From a bacterium endosymbiont of Escarpia laminata (lineage in GTDB: Bacteria > Pseudomonadota > Gammaproteobacteria > Chromatiales > Chromatiaceae): 64,000 nucleotides of DNA. Within the stretch, counting starts at the first letter, position 1, and each line of letters starts with the position of its first letter. Positions 8,626-21,716 of the stretch are shown piece after piece. Below the pieces are notes generated by a model. The model did no database searches. It saw nothing but the letters and a program-made list of their open reading frames with translations, and was not told the DNA's origin. The stretch is taken from assembly GCA_003660235.1 (NCBI GenBank), contig QGON01000059.1, positions 1 to 64,000 on the forward strand, written 5' to 3'. The position numbers were made by a program, and so were the translations under genes.

Positions 8626-9603
8626 ATGAGCCTTCAATTTCAGAAATTTCTCGGTACGGATATTCTAACTGAACCCTCCGGAATTACCGAGCTGGAAAAG
8701 GATCATTTCCTAGTCGTAAGTGATTCCAGCCCGGATACGGCGTTCTATCTATTAGCCCATGCGTCGGGATCTTTAACTGCGAAACACCTTCCGTCTCCTC
8801 CTGACATGCCGCAAGTCGATGATCTGGAAGGGGCAGTCCTGTTGGGGGAGTATGTTTATGCTATCACCTCCTATTCGGATAAGGATCCGGAAATAAGACA
8901 TCTCATCCGCTTTCAGATGAATGCGGATGGCTTCAGTTCACAACCAATAGCCGCCAACAGAGACTATGAACTCAAAACGCGCATCAAACAGGCTTTAATA
9001 GCCGCGTTTCCAAAGCTAAACAGTGCAGATTTTTCCAGAGAAAAATTCAATATTGAAGGCCTTGTGGCACACAAAGATAAGAAAGAATTGCTCATCGGCT
9101 TACGCGGTCCCACCATGGATGATAAAGCCTTCGTCGTGTGTACGGAGGGGTTACTCAGCGCCTTTGAAGCGAATGCGCATGCCATCAAAATCAATGAAAA
9201 TTACGAAAATATTTACGCCTTGAAATTGGGAGGGGGTGGCATTCGCGCCATGACCTGCATGGCAGATAACAAGGGGTATCTGATCGTCAGCGGCAAGTCG
9301 ATTAATGGAAATGACAAATTCAAATGCCCCTATTCTAATGACAAAGCAAAATTTTTACTGTGGTACTGGAAGGGGAGCAAGAATCATAAACCTGAGCCGG
9401 TTCACTGCTTTTTTCCGATCAAGGAAAACGGAATTGTGGTTCAGCCGGAAGGCATCACTCTGATAACACTCGATGGGGGGGCGCAAACGCTCCTGGTCGT
9501 CAGTGACGATGGCAGAAAGCCGGAAGGGCTGTCTTCCGGACGGCCCGGACGATACTGGATTGTAGCACCGAAGCGATACAAGGATTTTCTGGATCAGCTG
9601 TAA
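8626..9603 (+). CDS. DUF3616 domain protein
   Basis: A 325-residue protein preceded by a strong AGGAGGAG site. It lacks a signal peptide. Repeating segments such as EPSGITELEKDHFLVVSD, VDDLEGAVLLGEYVYAITS, FNIEGLVAHKDKKELLIGL and VQPEGITLI have the EGL(A)xxxDGxLLVGLR rhythm of DUF3616, a beta-propeller-like family of unknown function. A Gly-rich turn (KLGGGGIRAM) is also typical. The gene follows the cupredoxin-like gene by 67 bases and is probably co-transcribed with it. The biochemical role is unknown. Confidence 0.65.
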   Translation: MSLQFQKFLGTDILTEPSGITELEKDHFLVVSDSSPDTAFYLLAHASGSLTAKHLPSPPDMPQVDDLEGAVLLGEYVYAITSYSDKDPEIRHLIRFQMNADGFSSQPIAANRDYELKTRIKQALIAAFPKLNSADFSREKFNIEGLVAHKDKKELLIGLRGPTMDDKAFVVCTEGLLSAFEANAHAIKINENYENIYALKLGGGGIRAMTCMADNKGYLIVSGKSINGNDKFKCPYSNDKAKFLLWYWKGSKNHKPEPVHCFFPIKENGIVVQPEGITLITLDGGAQTLLVVSDDGRKPEGLSSGRPGRYWIVAPKRYKDFLDQL

Positions 9604-9670
9604 ACCGCGTCATATACGATGCCCGTGTACCAGAATCCTGGAAGCCGGTATAGCGATAGCCAGTGAAATC

Positions 9671-12046
9671 TCAAGACCGAACCGCCAATATGATCTGGTT
9701 TCGCAGCGACTTCAGCAGGTTGAGTTTCTTGGCATCTATCTCCACACCGTTGGAATTGGGATGGTCGGCGTAGATAAGCCCAAGCGCCCGCTTGTTCACC
9801 ACTAGGGGGAAGAGCAGAAAGGAGCCTGCATCGGAGATTCGCTTGTACCAGTCTGGAATATCTGCCTGCATCTTTTCATCACTGGTATCGGCGATGTAAA
9901 CATCTACCGCATTTTTCATCACTCCGTGGAAGACATCCACACTGTATTTAATGGGAAACCTGAACTGTTTGACGAAATCATCCATGTCATCACCAAAACC
10001 GATGCGGCCTGCCATCTCTCCTTTGCTGCGATCATGCAGTGCCAACAGGACGCGTTGAAAACCCATGGAACGATACATGGTTTCCAGCACCACATTGAAA
10101 ACCTCAGAGACACTGTGCTGACCAACCAGCATACCGGTCACCTCCTGCAACCCATCCATCAATAGCGCTTCGGCATCTTCGGGGGTTGTGAAGGCTTCCG
10201 TATCTGCTGTTTCAGAGGCGGCATCAGCAGACTCCCCATTCAGGATCTGTGTCTCCCCAAGGCCATCTTTCGCTGCAGATTTGGCTTTGGCAGCGGCACG
10301 CTTTTCCGCCTTCTGCTGTACCGCACCATCTCCACTGATCTTTTTTACAAATGACTGAGATATGTCTTTGGAGAGCACTTTACTAAATTCCTGAAACTCT
10401 TCCAGCGCCTGATCCGCCAAACGCTTGAACTTGCGGCGATCGAGGCCGAGTCCCGCCTTGTACTTCTGCAACAGCGTCGTAACCGCCGATTTATCATTCA
10501 GTCCCTGTTCCGCCATTACTTGCGTAGTATCCTTGGAGAAGGCTGCCACCATCCGTCGGCGTTCGATAACCGTGGCGGGTTTCCTGTCATCATTCCAACT
10601 TTCCATGGATGCTGTCAGCCCCTTGGGAAAGTTCCACTGTTTGGCAATCTCTATACCCACCTGTTCAAAGGTCACTCCCAGTACAGCATGTTCCGCCTGC
10701 ACCGCAGTTTTCGACTCCTGCTGCATCAGCCGTTCTATCTCGCGACTCTCATCATGCAGATAGAAGGCAATCAGAATTTTGCCAAGATCATGCAACATGG
10801 CGGCGAGGAAATACTCTTCGAACGCCTGGTTGTCGATATCTTTGGCGACCTGATTGGCAAGGGTCGCACTGAACAGCGATGATGAGATCATCTCCCGCAG
10901 CCGTTCTGCCTGCTCTTTGTCCTGCAGGTGCTCGAAGAAGATCAGTGAAGCTGCCAGGGAGCGGATAGTCTGCATACCAAGCACCACCACCGCCCGGGAG
11001 ACAGTACCGATCTTGCCGGAAAAACGGCCGTAAAATGCGGAGTTAACCACCTTCAGAATCTTGTTGGTGAGGGCAAAGTCATTAACGATGACGCCAGCCA
11101 GTTGATTCAGATCCTTGTCGCTGACCTGGGCCATGGCATTGATGCTGCGCACAGACTGGGAGAGGGCCGGAAAATCACTCTTGCGGCGCATCCGGCGCAG
11201 GAGAAAATCCACCGTACCGTGACCCGCATCGCCAACCGCTTCAGACTCGACGGGGGATTTGCGCAGTGCTCCGAAAGCGATGAGCATATCCTCTGCATCC
11301 GCGTAGCGGGCATCGGGGTCTTTTTCCAACGCCTTGAGTACAAAACGATCGAGCCGCTCATCCACCGTATGATTGAACTGGGAGGGTGGTTTTACCTGCA
11401 TATGCAAAATATTGTCGAGCACGTCCTGCTGGTTGCGGCCGTTGAATACCGGCATGCCGGTCAGCATCTCATCCAGGATCAGTCCCAGTGCAAAGACATC
11501 CCCCTGTGGCCCAACCTGCCCCTCGCTGATATATTCCGGTGCCATATAGCGAGGTGAACCAATCAGCACTTCATCCTGTTCTTTGCCGCCTGAGAGTAAT
11601 CTCGCTATACCGAAGTCCATAATCTTCGGCATCTGCTCACCGTTGATAATGATGTTTGTTGGTTTGAGGTCACGATGGACAATGCCCGCCTGATGTGCGC
11701 GGCTGACCCCTGCCAGCAGTCCCTGGAAGATATTCTGTATCTGCGCCAGTTCGAGTCCGCCATCCCGTATCAGATCGGAGAGCAGTTGTCCTTCCACATA
11801 TTCGAAAACCAGAAATGGCGTTCCCTTGTGTTCACCCGCTTCATAGATGGAGACGATATTGGGGTGCTGCAGCTTGCTCATGGTACGGGCTTCACTGCGA
11901 TAGGCAGCCTGCGGCAGGGATTTGTTGAGCAGTTTGATCGCCACCCTGCGCTGCAGTTCAGTGTCGGCACACAGGTAGACTGTACCCTGGTTGCCTGAGC
12001 CCAGTTTTTTGCCGATTTTAAACCGCCCAATCGTCTTCGGCGCCAT
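9671..12046 (-). CDS. Ser/Thr protein kinase with HDOD and GAF domains
   Basis: A 791-residue protein from ATG 12046, which has GGAG 6 bases upstream; a TTG at 12052 is less likely. Residues 9-265 form a Hanks-type kinase: glycine loop GSGNQG (16-21), Lys38 in VAIK, catalytic HRDLKPTN (Asp126), DFG at 144-146 and MAPEY. A HDOD domain follows (about 285-480; LVVNSAFYG-type helix, MLHDLGKIL). Residues about 645-791 resemble a GAF sensor. No transmembrane segment is seen, so it is cytosolic. This architecture suggests a signalling hub that combines phosphorylation with HDOD-mediated control. All kinase catalytic residues are present. It stands alone, convergent with the DUF3616 gene. Confidence 0.88.
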   Translation of the reverse strand: MAPKTIGRFKIGKKLGSGNQGTVYLCADTELQRRVAIKLLNKSLPQAAYRSEARTMSKLQHPNIVSIYEAGEHKGTPFLVFEYVEGQLLSDLIRDGGLELAQIQNIFQGLLAGVSRAHQAGIVHRDLKPTNIIINGEQMPKIMDFGIARLLSGGKEQDEVLIGSPRYMAPEYISEGQVGPQGDVFALGLILDEMLTGMPVFNGRNQQDVLDNILHMQVKPPSQFNHTVDERLDRFVLKALEKDPDARYADAEDMLIAFGALRKSPVESEAVGDAGHGTVDFLLRRMRRKSDFPALSQSVRSINAMAQVSDKDLNQLAGVIVNDFALTNKILKVVNSAFYGRFSGKIGTVSRAVVVLGMQTIRSLAASLIFFEHLQDKEQAERLREMISSSLFSATLANQVAKDIDNQAFEEYFLAAMLHDLGKILIAFYLHDESREIERLMQQESKTAVQAEHAVLGVTFEQVGIEIAKQWNFPKGLTASMESWNDDRKPATVIERRRMVAAFSKDTTQVMAEQGLNDKSAVTTLLQKYKAGLGLDRRKFKRLADQALEEFQEFSKVLSKDISQSFVKKISGDGAVQQKAEKRAAAKAKSAAKDGLGETQILNGESADAASETADTEAFTTPEDAEALLMDGLQEVTGMLVGQHSVSEVFNVVLETMYRSMGFQRVLLALHDRSKGEMAGRIGFGDDMDDFVKQFRFPIKYSVDVFHGVMKNAVDVYIADTSDEKMQADIPDWYKRISDAGSFLLFPLVVNKRALGLIYADHPNSNGVEIDAKKLNLLKSLRNQIILAVRS

Positions 12047-12145
12047 TCCCAACTCCGTATTTGTTATCTTTGTTGTTTAGCGGCAAGTTGGGGGAAATCT
12101 GTTGCGGGAATGGGCCAATGATCGGAGTCCCATCCATACGGGAAT

Positions 12146-12175
12146 GCCCGATCCGCTATGCTTGACCGGGCCTAT
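12146..12175 (-). repeat. REP-like hairpin, family A
   Basis: Arms GCCCGATC and GACCGGGC (one mismatch) enclose CGCTATGCTT, followed by CTAT, a degenerate form of the CTAC seen in sister copies. It lies in the divergent gap between the kinase gene and the hydrogenase protease gene. The same core (CGCTRYGCTTGA) recurs at 16795, 20579, 20637 and 51851. Confidence 0.6.
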
Positions 12176-12201
12176 GCTGACTTCCAGGTTATTGGAATGT
12201 C

Positions 12202-12618
12202 TTATATCAGGTGGGCCAGCAGGTCGAGTAACTGCTGTTTATTCAGATCCGGCACGCTGCAATGGTCACTTCCAGCCTCTATCCCTGCCACCCACAATTC
12301 GGCAGGTAGTGTCTCCAGTGTTTCGGCCAGAGCAAGGGCTTCCGCCACCCCAAAACCATGACTCGATGTCAGACAGGATGACTGTGACAGATCAGCGGGA
12401 TTCAGCAATGTGACCTCGCCAGGTTCACTATCCGCTACGACTGCATCGATGAGCAAAACCCGCTCCACATCCTCAAAATAGCGCAGCAATCCGCTTCCGG
12501 GACGGTCCAGTCTGATCAATTCCAGGTCGGAAATAGCTGCCTCTTCCAGCGCCTCAAGTGCCAGCCACCCCAACTGGTCGGCCCCGAAGGGTGAACCTAT
12601 ACCGATGACACGTATCAA
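12202..12618 (-). CDS. [NiFe] hydrogenase maturation protease
   Basis: A 138-residue peptidase of the HyaD/HycI/HupD type (M52). It begins MIRVIGIGSPFGADQLGW, the family's N-terminal G-x-GN/SPxxxDD-like motif containing a metal-ligand acidic residue. LIDAVVADSEPG and the histidine in SSHGFGV are also in place. Such enzymes bind the nickel of the pre-matured large subunit and cut off its C-terminal tail. The start is TTG 12618, which overlaps the TGA of the large subunit (TTGA). It is the last gene of the hydBGDA operon, so its substrate is almost certainly the adjacent HydA. Confidence 0.88.
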   Translation of the reverse strand: MIRVIGIGSPFGADQLGWLALEALEEAAISDLELIRLDRPGSGLLRYFEDVERVLLIDAVVADSEPGEVTLLNPADLSQSSCLTSSHGFGVAEALALAETLETLPAELWVAGIEAGSDHCSVPDLNKQQLLDLLAHLI

Positions 12619-13925
12619 CGGCGAGACACTTTGAGCTGGAGAAAATGGGTCGCACAGGAGATGCAGGGATCGTAGTTGCGAATCACCTGCTCCGCCCGTT
12701 GCCGCAACTCATCGTCGTCATGGTCGAGTCCGAAGGTTTCCAAAGAGGCACGGAGATCCTGTTCGATGCGTGCCTGGTTCTGGCTGGTGGGAGGAACGAT
12801 CCGGGCACGTCGAATATCCCCTCTCTCATCCACATCATAACGGTGCCAAAGGAAACCACGGGGCGCTTCGGTACAGCCAAAGGCCGTGCCTGCCCGTGGC
12901 CTGACCTGAACTGCCGAAACATCGGGTCGCTCATACGCCTGCAGCAACTGTAGCGCCTCGTAAGTGACGAGGTGAATCTCTATTGCCCGCGCCAGGATAC
13001 TGTGGAACATGTTATGGCTTGGAAAATGGATACCACAATCCTCCATCACCCCACGCACCGGTTTGGGCAGTTGGCGGAAGTTCAGATTGAGGCGCGCCAA
13101 TGGTCCGGTAAGATAGGGCCGCCCCTCCAACTGTGTATGCAAGGCAGTGGAGTGAGGCACCTGAAACTCCTCGAAATGACCCTCGAAATGACTGATGTCG
13201 ATATCCAGTCCCTGCCCCGAGACCAACCGGCCACTACCGATAGCATACTCTCCCGGTTCGCTCAGAGCGACGCTGGTGAAGGCCTGTTCATCATGGGGAA
13301 AATCGAGTTCGGCACACCAACGCACCAATGCCTCCGCCTGGGGCAGCGCCTGTTCCAGTTGCTTCACCATGTCAGCCACCGCCTCTTCCGCCGGCGCTTT
13401 GTAAAAACCACCCACCCGCACAGCCACAGGATGCACCGATCGGCCGCCGAAGAGGGTGATCAGGTCGTTACCCAACCCTTGCAGCCTCAACCCCCTGCGC
13501 ACCGCTTCAGGGTACTTCTCCGCCATGGCGATGGCACTCTCGAAGCCGAAAAAATCGGGGGCGGCCAATAGATGCACATGCAACGCGTGGCTCTGCAACC
13601 ACTCACCGCAATACATCACCCGGCGCATATCCTGCACCCAGGGTCCTGGATCGACTCCAAACAGCCGCTCAAAGGCCTGCACCGCGCTCATCTGATAGGC
13701 AACCGGGCAGATGCCGCAGATTCGCGCCACCATGTCGATAACCTGGTCGTATTCATAGCCCTCGACAAACTTCTCAAACAACCGGGGCGGCTCAAAGATA
13801 CGCAGGTTCAGTTTCTGAATAACCCCTTGGGCCACGTCGAGCTCCAGGGCGCCTTCACCCTCCACGCGGGTCAACACCGGGACATTGATATGAATCTCTC
13901 GTTTGCTCGTCATCGATTTACTCAT
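12615..13925 (-). CDS. hydA: [NiFe] hydrogenase large (alpha) subunit
   Basis: A 436-residue catalytic subunit of a cytosolic group 3 hydrogenase (3b type judged from the four-gene order). The nickel-iron site ligands are Cys70 and Cys73 in RICGICPV and Cys421 and Cys424 in DPCISCATH. The 9 residues after His427 (FLQLKVSRR) are the tail removed by the maturation protease. ATG 13925 is chosen because it overlaps the small-subunit stop codon (GATGAGTAA); the longer open frame from 14012 lies within the small-subunit gene. It carries out reversible H2 activation coupled through the other subunits to NAD(P). Confidence 0.93.
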   Translation of the reverse strand: MSKSMTSKREIHINVPVLTRVEGEGALELDVAQGVIQKLNLRIFEPPRLFEKFVEGYEYDQVIDMVARICGICPVAYQMSAVQAFERLFGVDPGPWVQDMRRVMYCGEWLQSHALHVHLLAAPDFFGFESAIAMAEKYPEAVRRGLRLQGLGNDLITLFGGRSVHPVAVRVGGFYKAPAEEAVADMVKQLEQALPQAEALVRWCAELDFPHDEQAFTSVALSEPGEYAIGSGRLVSGQGLDIDISHFEGHFEEFQVPHSTALHTQLEGRPYLTGPLARLNLNFRQLPKPVRGVMEDCGIHFPSHNMFHSILARAIEIHLVTYEALQLLQAYERPDVSAVQVRPRAGTAFGCTEAPRGFLWHRYDVDERGDIRRARIVPPTSQNQARIEQDLRASLETFGLDHDDDELRQRAEQVIRNYDPCISCATHFLQLKVSRR

Positions 13926-14715
13926 CGGTCTCCAAAGGTGGCCGCCTGAGCCGCAGACCGGCATCTCTGAATGGCGGTGCACCGCTGGTGATAAAGAGGA
14001 AGCGCCGCGCAACGGCTTCAGATGTCAATCCCAACGATTGCAGACGTTGCGCCAGCGCACCATCGTTAACCGTCTCCGCAGGTCCATAACAGCTATAACA
14101 TGCACGCCCCAGACTCGGGCAGAGCGCACCACAACCCGCCCGTGTCACCGGCCCCATGCAGGGCTCACCTTTTGTCACCATGGTGCAGACCACACCGTTG
14201 CGTTTGCACTCCATGCAGAGGGTCTGTCGCTCACTGACCGGTTTCACTCCGGCGAGCAGGTCGGCAAGGGCTGCGATCACTTGCTGTGAATTGACCGGGC
14301 AGCCGTGCAGTTCCAGATCGACTTTGACATGCTCTGAAATAGAGGTGGATGAACTCAGTGTCTCGATAGTGTCCGGCCGCGCATAGACCGCCGCCATCCA
14401 GGCCTCGCGATCGGCAAGATTGGCCAGCGCCTGCAGGCCACCAGTGGTGGCGCAAGCACCGATAGTAATCAAATACGCACTATTTTCCCTGACCTGCTTG
14501 ATCCGTTCGATATCGTCCGGGGTAGAGATACTGCCTTCGACAAGTGCAACATCAACCTTGGCGTTGGGATTATTGGGTCCGGCTTCGGCAAAGTGGGTAA
14601 TGTCGACATATTTCGGCAACTCGAGCAGGCTTTCACCAAGGTTTAGCAGGGCGAGTTGGCAGCCGTCGCAGGAGCTGAATTTATGTACGGAGAGTTTTGG
14701 TTTTGTACTGTTCAT
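13918..14715 (-). CDS. hydD: [NiFe] hydrogenase small (delta) subunit
   Basis: A 265-residue subunit beginning MNSTKPKLSVHKFSSCDGCQ from ATG 14715; the frame extends to 14874 but that part overlaps hydG and is not Hyd-like. SCDGCQLALLNL holds the first proximal-cluster cysteines, and GACATTGG, HGCPVN and further cysteines (ECKRNGVVC, GCGALCPSLGRACYSCYGP) supply ligands for three Fe-S clusters. There is no Tat signal, consistent with a cytosolic group 3 enzyme. It lies 4 bases after hydG and overlaps hydA. Confidence 0.93.
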   Translation of the reverse strand: MNSTKPKLSVHKFSSCDGCQLALLNLGESLLELPKYVDITHFAEAGPNNPNAKVDVALVEGSISTPDDIERIKQVRENSAYLITIGACATTGGLQALANLADREAWMAAVYARPDTIETLSSSTSISEHVKVDLELHGCPVNSQQVIAALADLLAGVKPVSERQTLCMECKRNGVVCTMVTKGEPCMGPVTRAGCGALCPSLGRACYSCYGPAETVNDGALAQRLQSLGLTSEAVARRFLFITSGAPPFRDAGLRLRRPPLETDE

Positions 14716-14719
14716 CAAA

Positions 14720-15553
14720 TTAAAAACCCTTGGCGCCCAAAAAGTCCGCCACCTCCGAATAACAAAAAACCGGCCCATCCTTACAGACAAACTTAGGCCC
14801 CACCTGACAGTGCCCACACTGTCCAAAACCACACTGCATATTCCGCTCCATGCTGAGCCAGATCCGTTGGTCATCCAATTTCAGATCACGCAGTTGCGCA
14901 ATGGCGGCCAGCATCATCAATTCAGGTCCGCAGAGCATGGAAATGGTCTTCTCCAGATTGAGATCGAGGGTGTTTATCAGTTCGGTTACCAACCCCTGCT
15001 GCCAGGGCCACTCCTTGCCGGGCATATCAGCAGCCAGTTGAACATTGACACCTTGCTCCCGGGACCAGAGCTCATACTGTCGCCGCCAGATAAGATCATC
15101 CTCATTTTTTACACCCTGCAGGATATGGATATCTCCAAACCGGTCACGCCGACGCAGCAGGTAACGGATCACCGAGACCAGAGGGGCACAACCCAAGCCA
15201 CCGGTCACCACTACCACATCCTGACCTTCAGCCTGCGCCATCGGCCAGCCGCGACCGAATGGGCCGCGGATGCCCACTCGATCGCCCGGTTGCAGACGGC
15301 TCAGCGCCTCTGTCACCCTACCCGCCACACGGATGGTATGATCGAAGAAATGGCTGTCGTCAGGGTCGGAGACGATTGAGATCGGCACTTCGCCTACGCC
15401 AAAAAGCGAGAGCATGTTGAACTGCCCAGGCTGGAATTCAAAGACATCCTGCACATTGGTATCGACATACTGCAGCCGCAGGGAAAATATGCCCGGCGAC
15501 TCCTGTACCCGCCGGTCAATTACCGCAGAATGAGGCAGGTGGGCATCAAGCAT
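14720..15553 (-). CDS. hydG: Hydrogenase gamma subunit, FAD/NAD(P)-binding
   Basis: A 277-residue ferredoxin-NADP reductase-like subunit. The FAD-binding beta barrel includes FEFQPGQFNMLSLFG and IRGPFGRGWP, and the nucleotide-binding half begins VVVVTGGLGCAPL. The C-terminal MERNMQCGFGQCGHCQVG with the later FVCKDGPV provides four cysteines for a 2Fe-2S cluster. It passes electrons between the hydrogenase module and NAD(P)H. The gene overlaps hydB by 8 bases and precedes hydD by 4. The symbol follows the archaeal hydBGDA sulfhydrogenase naming and does not refer to the [FeFe]-hydrogenase maturase of the same name. Confidence 0.9.
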   Translation of the reverse strand: MLDAHLPHSAVIDRRVQESPGIFSLRLQYVDTNVQDVFEFQPGQFNMLSLFGVGEVPISIVSDPDDSHFFDHTIRVAGRVTEALSRLQPGDRVGIRGPFGRGWPMAQAEGQDVVVVTGGLGCAPLVSVIRYLLRRRDRFGDIHILQGVKNEDDLIWRRQYELWSREQGVNVQLAADMPGKEWPWQQGLVTELINTLDLNLEKTISMLCGPELMMLAAIAQLRDLKLDDQRIWLSMERNMQCGFGQCGHCQVGPKFVCKDGPVFCYSEVADFLGAKGF

Positions 15554-16679
15554 CGGCCAGCCCCCCGTCCAGTAAGGCAGCCACTGCCTGAGTCAGGTCG
15601 ATACCCACTGGACACCAGGTAATGCAACGTCCACAACCGACACACCCACTGCGGCCAAACTGCTCCTGCCAACCTGCAAGCTTGTGAGTCAGCCATTGGC
15701 GATAACGCAACGTCGTCTCACCACGCACCATGAAGTGTCCCATACTGCTGTGAGTTGGACTGAAACAGGAGTCCCATTGACGTTTCATCTCTGCGGATCG
15801 CCCATCCAATGTCCGTTGGTAACCCGTTGAGTAACAGAAGCATGTCGGACAGACTGCAGTGCAGTTGCCGCAACTGAGGCAGCGCTCCCCGATCTCATCC
15901 CAGTGTTCATGATTCAGCTTTTCATAGAGCTGTTTCAATTCTGTCTCGCCCGGCAGAAAACGGTGCTGCTGCGCTGCTGCCCGGTCCGTCCCCTGAATCA
16001 TATTGTTGAGCTGTGCTTCGGTTGCAGGCTTGAGAGATAGCCGGTCAATAATCTCACTGCCCTTTGCGCTGCCCCCCCAGAAAAGATAGCCGTTGTCCAG
16101 TTCCGCCATGCCGATATCGAAACCTTCACCCAATGAGGGACCATCACCGGTAGAGGTACAGAAACAGGTCGCTGCGGAAAAGGCGCAATCTATGCCTATG
16201 AGAAAGAGGGCTTCACGCCGGATCTTGTAATGGGGATCAGGATGTTGCGGTGAAAGAAAGTGCCTGTCCTGCAGTGCCAGGGCCGCCAGATCACAAGCCC
16301 TCACGCCGAAAATCGCGGTCGGTTCAACCTCGGGCAGAGTCTGCTTTATCTCTATCTGGCCATCCACCATGAGCCTTTCGCGCCAGAGTCTCTCCTCGGC
16401 ACTAAAGAGCAGTGGCTTGATGGCTTGAGGTCCATGATTCCAGGCGAACAGACGATCATCGGGCTGCACTTCCAGGCGGTACTCACCGGCACCCTGTCGC
16501 GCCTGGACACCTGCGGGCAGGGCATCGATCGCATCGACTTCCCGCCACTGAATCGTATCCTCATCCACCACCGGACCCAGTGTGCGGTAGCCCAAAAGGC
16601 GTAAAGCATCCAATAAATCCTGCAGCCTCTCCCGTTCCATAAAACCGGGTCGGCGGGGTGCAATATGCTGAGTCGGCAT
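15546..16679 (-). CDS. hydB: Hydrogenase beta subunit, two 4Fe-4S clusters
   Basis: A 377-residue subunit related to the sulfhydrogenase beta chain and anaerobic sulfite reductase A. Two ferredoxin motifs lie in the C-terminal half: [12 protein letters not shown] and [12 protein letters not shown]. The N-terminal half ([28 protein letters not shown]) is characteristic of this family. It is the first gene of the operon. ATG 16679 has only a poorly spaced AGGA, and an internal ATG at 16640 ([13 protein letters not shown]) is an alternative start. The promoter should lie in the 285-base divergent region shared with nifJ. Confidence 0.88.
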   Translation of the reverse strand: MPTQHIAPRRPGFMERERLQDLLDALRLLGYRTLGPVVDEDTIQWREVDAIDALPAGVQARQGAGEYRLEVQPDDRLFAWNHGPQAIKPLLFSAEERLWRERLMVDGQIEIKQTLPEVEPTAIFGVRACDLAALALQDRHFLSPQHPDPHYKIRREALFLIGIDCAFSAATCFCTSTGDGPSLGEGFDIGMAELDNGYLFWGGSAKGSEIIDRLSLKPATEAQLNNMIQGTDRAAAQQHRFLPGETELKQLYEKLNHEHWDEIGERCLSCGNCTAVCPTCFCYSTGYQRTLDGRSAEMKRQWDSCFSPTHSSMGHFMVRGETTLRYRQWLTHKLAGWQEQFGRSGCVGCGRCITWCPVGIDLTQAVAALLDGGLADA

Positions 16680-16794
16680 GTCCTGCTATCCAATCAAGGG
16701 CCTGTCCCCCTGGAAGTCTAGCCAAAAATCCAGGATCTGCTGACAAACGGTCGCGCAGGGCCTTAGAAGCAGCAATTAATGAAGAAGTTATCTT

Positions 16795-16824
16795 GCCTGA
16801 TCCGCTGCGCTTGATCAGGCCTAC
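16795..16824 (-). repeat. REP-like hairpin, family A, between hydB and nifJ
   Basis: Perfect 8-base arms GCCTGATC (16795-16802) and GATCAGGC (16813-16820) enclose CGCTGCGCTT and are followed by CTAC. Read on the minus strand this is GTAG plus a hairpin, the form recognised by RAYT transposases. It lies in the 285-base divergent region that should also contain both promoters; no convincing promoter hexamers were identified there. Confidence 0.7.
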
Positions 16825-16964
16825 ATACTCAAAAGAACCCAGTCCATTCGGCTGAATTTTTTCGCCCCTTTGATCCTTATCATCGCCACTTGTCACTCAC
16901 TGTTCATAAATACCTGCTATACCTTTTTGGGGGATCTTAAAACAGCAAGTAAAGGACAGAGGAC

Positions 16965-20549
<3,585 letters not shown>

Positions 20550-20578
20550 GCCAATCGCCGCAATGGAACACAATAAAC

Positions 20579-20607
20579 GTAGGTCCGATCAAGCGCAGCG
20601 GATCGGA
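20579..20607 (+). repeat. REP-like hairpin, family A, forward GTAG
   Basis: GTAG followed by TCCGATC, AAGCGCAGCG and GATCGGA: 7-base perfect arms around the family loop. It forms an inverted pair with the copy at 20637-20666, about 30 bases away, as in bipartite REP (BIME) arrays. Confidence 0.7.
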
Positions 20608-20636
20608 AATTCTCGAACAAACGGGGCGCATGTATT

Positions 20637-20666
20637 GCCGGTTCCGCTACGCTTGAACCGGCCTAC
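20637..20666 (-). repeat. REP-like hairpin, family A, inverted partner
   Basis: Perfect arms GCCGGTTC (20637-20644) and GAACCGGC (20655-20662) enclose CGCTACGCTT and are followed by CTAC. The two copies between nifJ and the next gene point at each other and could fold into a larger cruciform that may separate the two transcripts. Confidence 0.7.
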
Positions 20667-20701
20667 GCTTGTAGAGACAGTTTACAGCACAGGAGTTTGA
20701 A

Positions 20702-21712
20702 ATGGATCTGACCACCCACTATCTCGGCATGCAGTTGAAGAATCCGCTGGTGCCCTCCGCCTCCCCACTCTCCCGCAGCATCGATGATGCGCGCCGCATG
20801 GAGGATGCCGGCGCATCGGCACTCATCATGCACTCCCTGTTCGAGGAGGCGGTGACGGCTGAGGAAGAGAACATGGTGCGTTTTCTGCACCATCAGGATA
20901 CGGGATTTGGCGAAGCGGGCAGTTTTTTGCCCGATCATTACGATTTTTCAAACAGCCAGGACCTCTACCTCGAAAATCTGCAGCAGCTGAAATCTGCCCT
21001 TGAGATTCCGGTCATCGCCAGTCTCAACGGCGTAACACCCGGCGGTTGGATCGAACACGCCAAAGAGATGCAGCGGGCCGGAGCGGATGCGCTGGAACTC
21101 AATGTTTATTATGTGGCGGCGGATATCGAAACCAACGGTCAGGCTGTGGAAAAACGCTATCTGGATCTCCTGGGCGTGCTGGACCAACATATCGATATCC
21201 CGATCAATATGAAGCTCTCACCTGCTTTCAGCTCACTGGCCAACATGGTCAAACAGCTGGAAGCGGCCGGTGCCTGTGGCGTATCGCTCTTCAATCGCTT
21301 TTATCAGCCGGATATCAATATCGACAATCTGCGGCTGGTCTCAAGCCTGCACACATCCACTTCCGCCGAGACGCTGCTTGCGATGCGCTGGATCGCCATC
21401 CTGCATGGACGCACCTCCCTCTCTCTCGGTGCCACGGGGGGGATACACACTTCAGAAGATGTGATAAAACTGCTGCTTGCAGGCGCTGACGTGGTGCATT
21501 TCTGCAGTCTGCTGCTGGAACAGGGAGCTTCTGCTATCGGTGGCATATTGCAAGGAGTGGAAGCCTGGATGGATGAGAAGGACTTTGAGTCGATGGAAGA
21601 TGTGCGTGGCCGTCTCAGCCAGATCAGCGTGGCCGACCCAGCAGAATTCGAGCGGGCGAATTATGTCCATATCCTCGACAGCTTTCGCTCCAGTCCCGGT
21701 ATCTTGAGCTAG
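20702..21712 (+). CDS. Dihydroorotate dehydrogenase-like flavoprotein
   Basis: A 336-residue TIM-barrel protein with the family-1 dihydroorotate dehydrogenase pattern: LKNPLVPSASPLSRS at the N-terminus, PVIASLNG, ADALELNVYY, INMKLSPAFS and the FMN phosphate site near GATGGIHTSEDVIK. The preferred cysteine or serine base loop is not obvious and no pyrimidine gene is nearby, so PyrD activity is doubtful. Genes of this type are often found beside nifJ, with a presumed redox role. It follows nifJ after 152 bases containing two REP-like hairpins, with GGAG-like AGGAG 8 bases before the ATG. Confidence 0.8.
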   Translation: MDLTTHYLGMQLKNPLVPSASPLSRSIDDARRMEDAGASALIMHSLFEEAVTAEEENMVRFLHHQDTGFGEAGSFLPDHYDFSNSQDLYLENLQQLKSALEIPVIASLNGVTPGGWIEHAKEMQRAGADALELNVYYVAADIETNGQAVEKRYLDLLGVLDQHIDIPINMKLSPAFSSLANMVKQLEAAGACGVSLFNRFYQPDINIDNLRLVSSLHTSTSAETLLAMRWIAILHGRTSLSLGATGGIHTSEDVIKLLLAGADVVHFCSLLLEQGASAIGGILQGVEAWMDEKDFESMEDVRGRLSQISVADPAEFERANYVHILDSFRSSPGILS

Positions 21713-21716
21713 GCAA

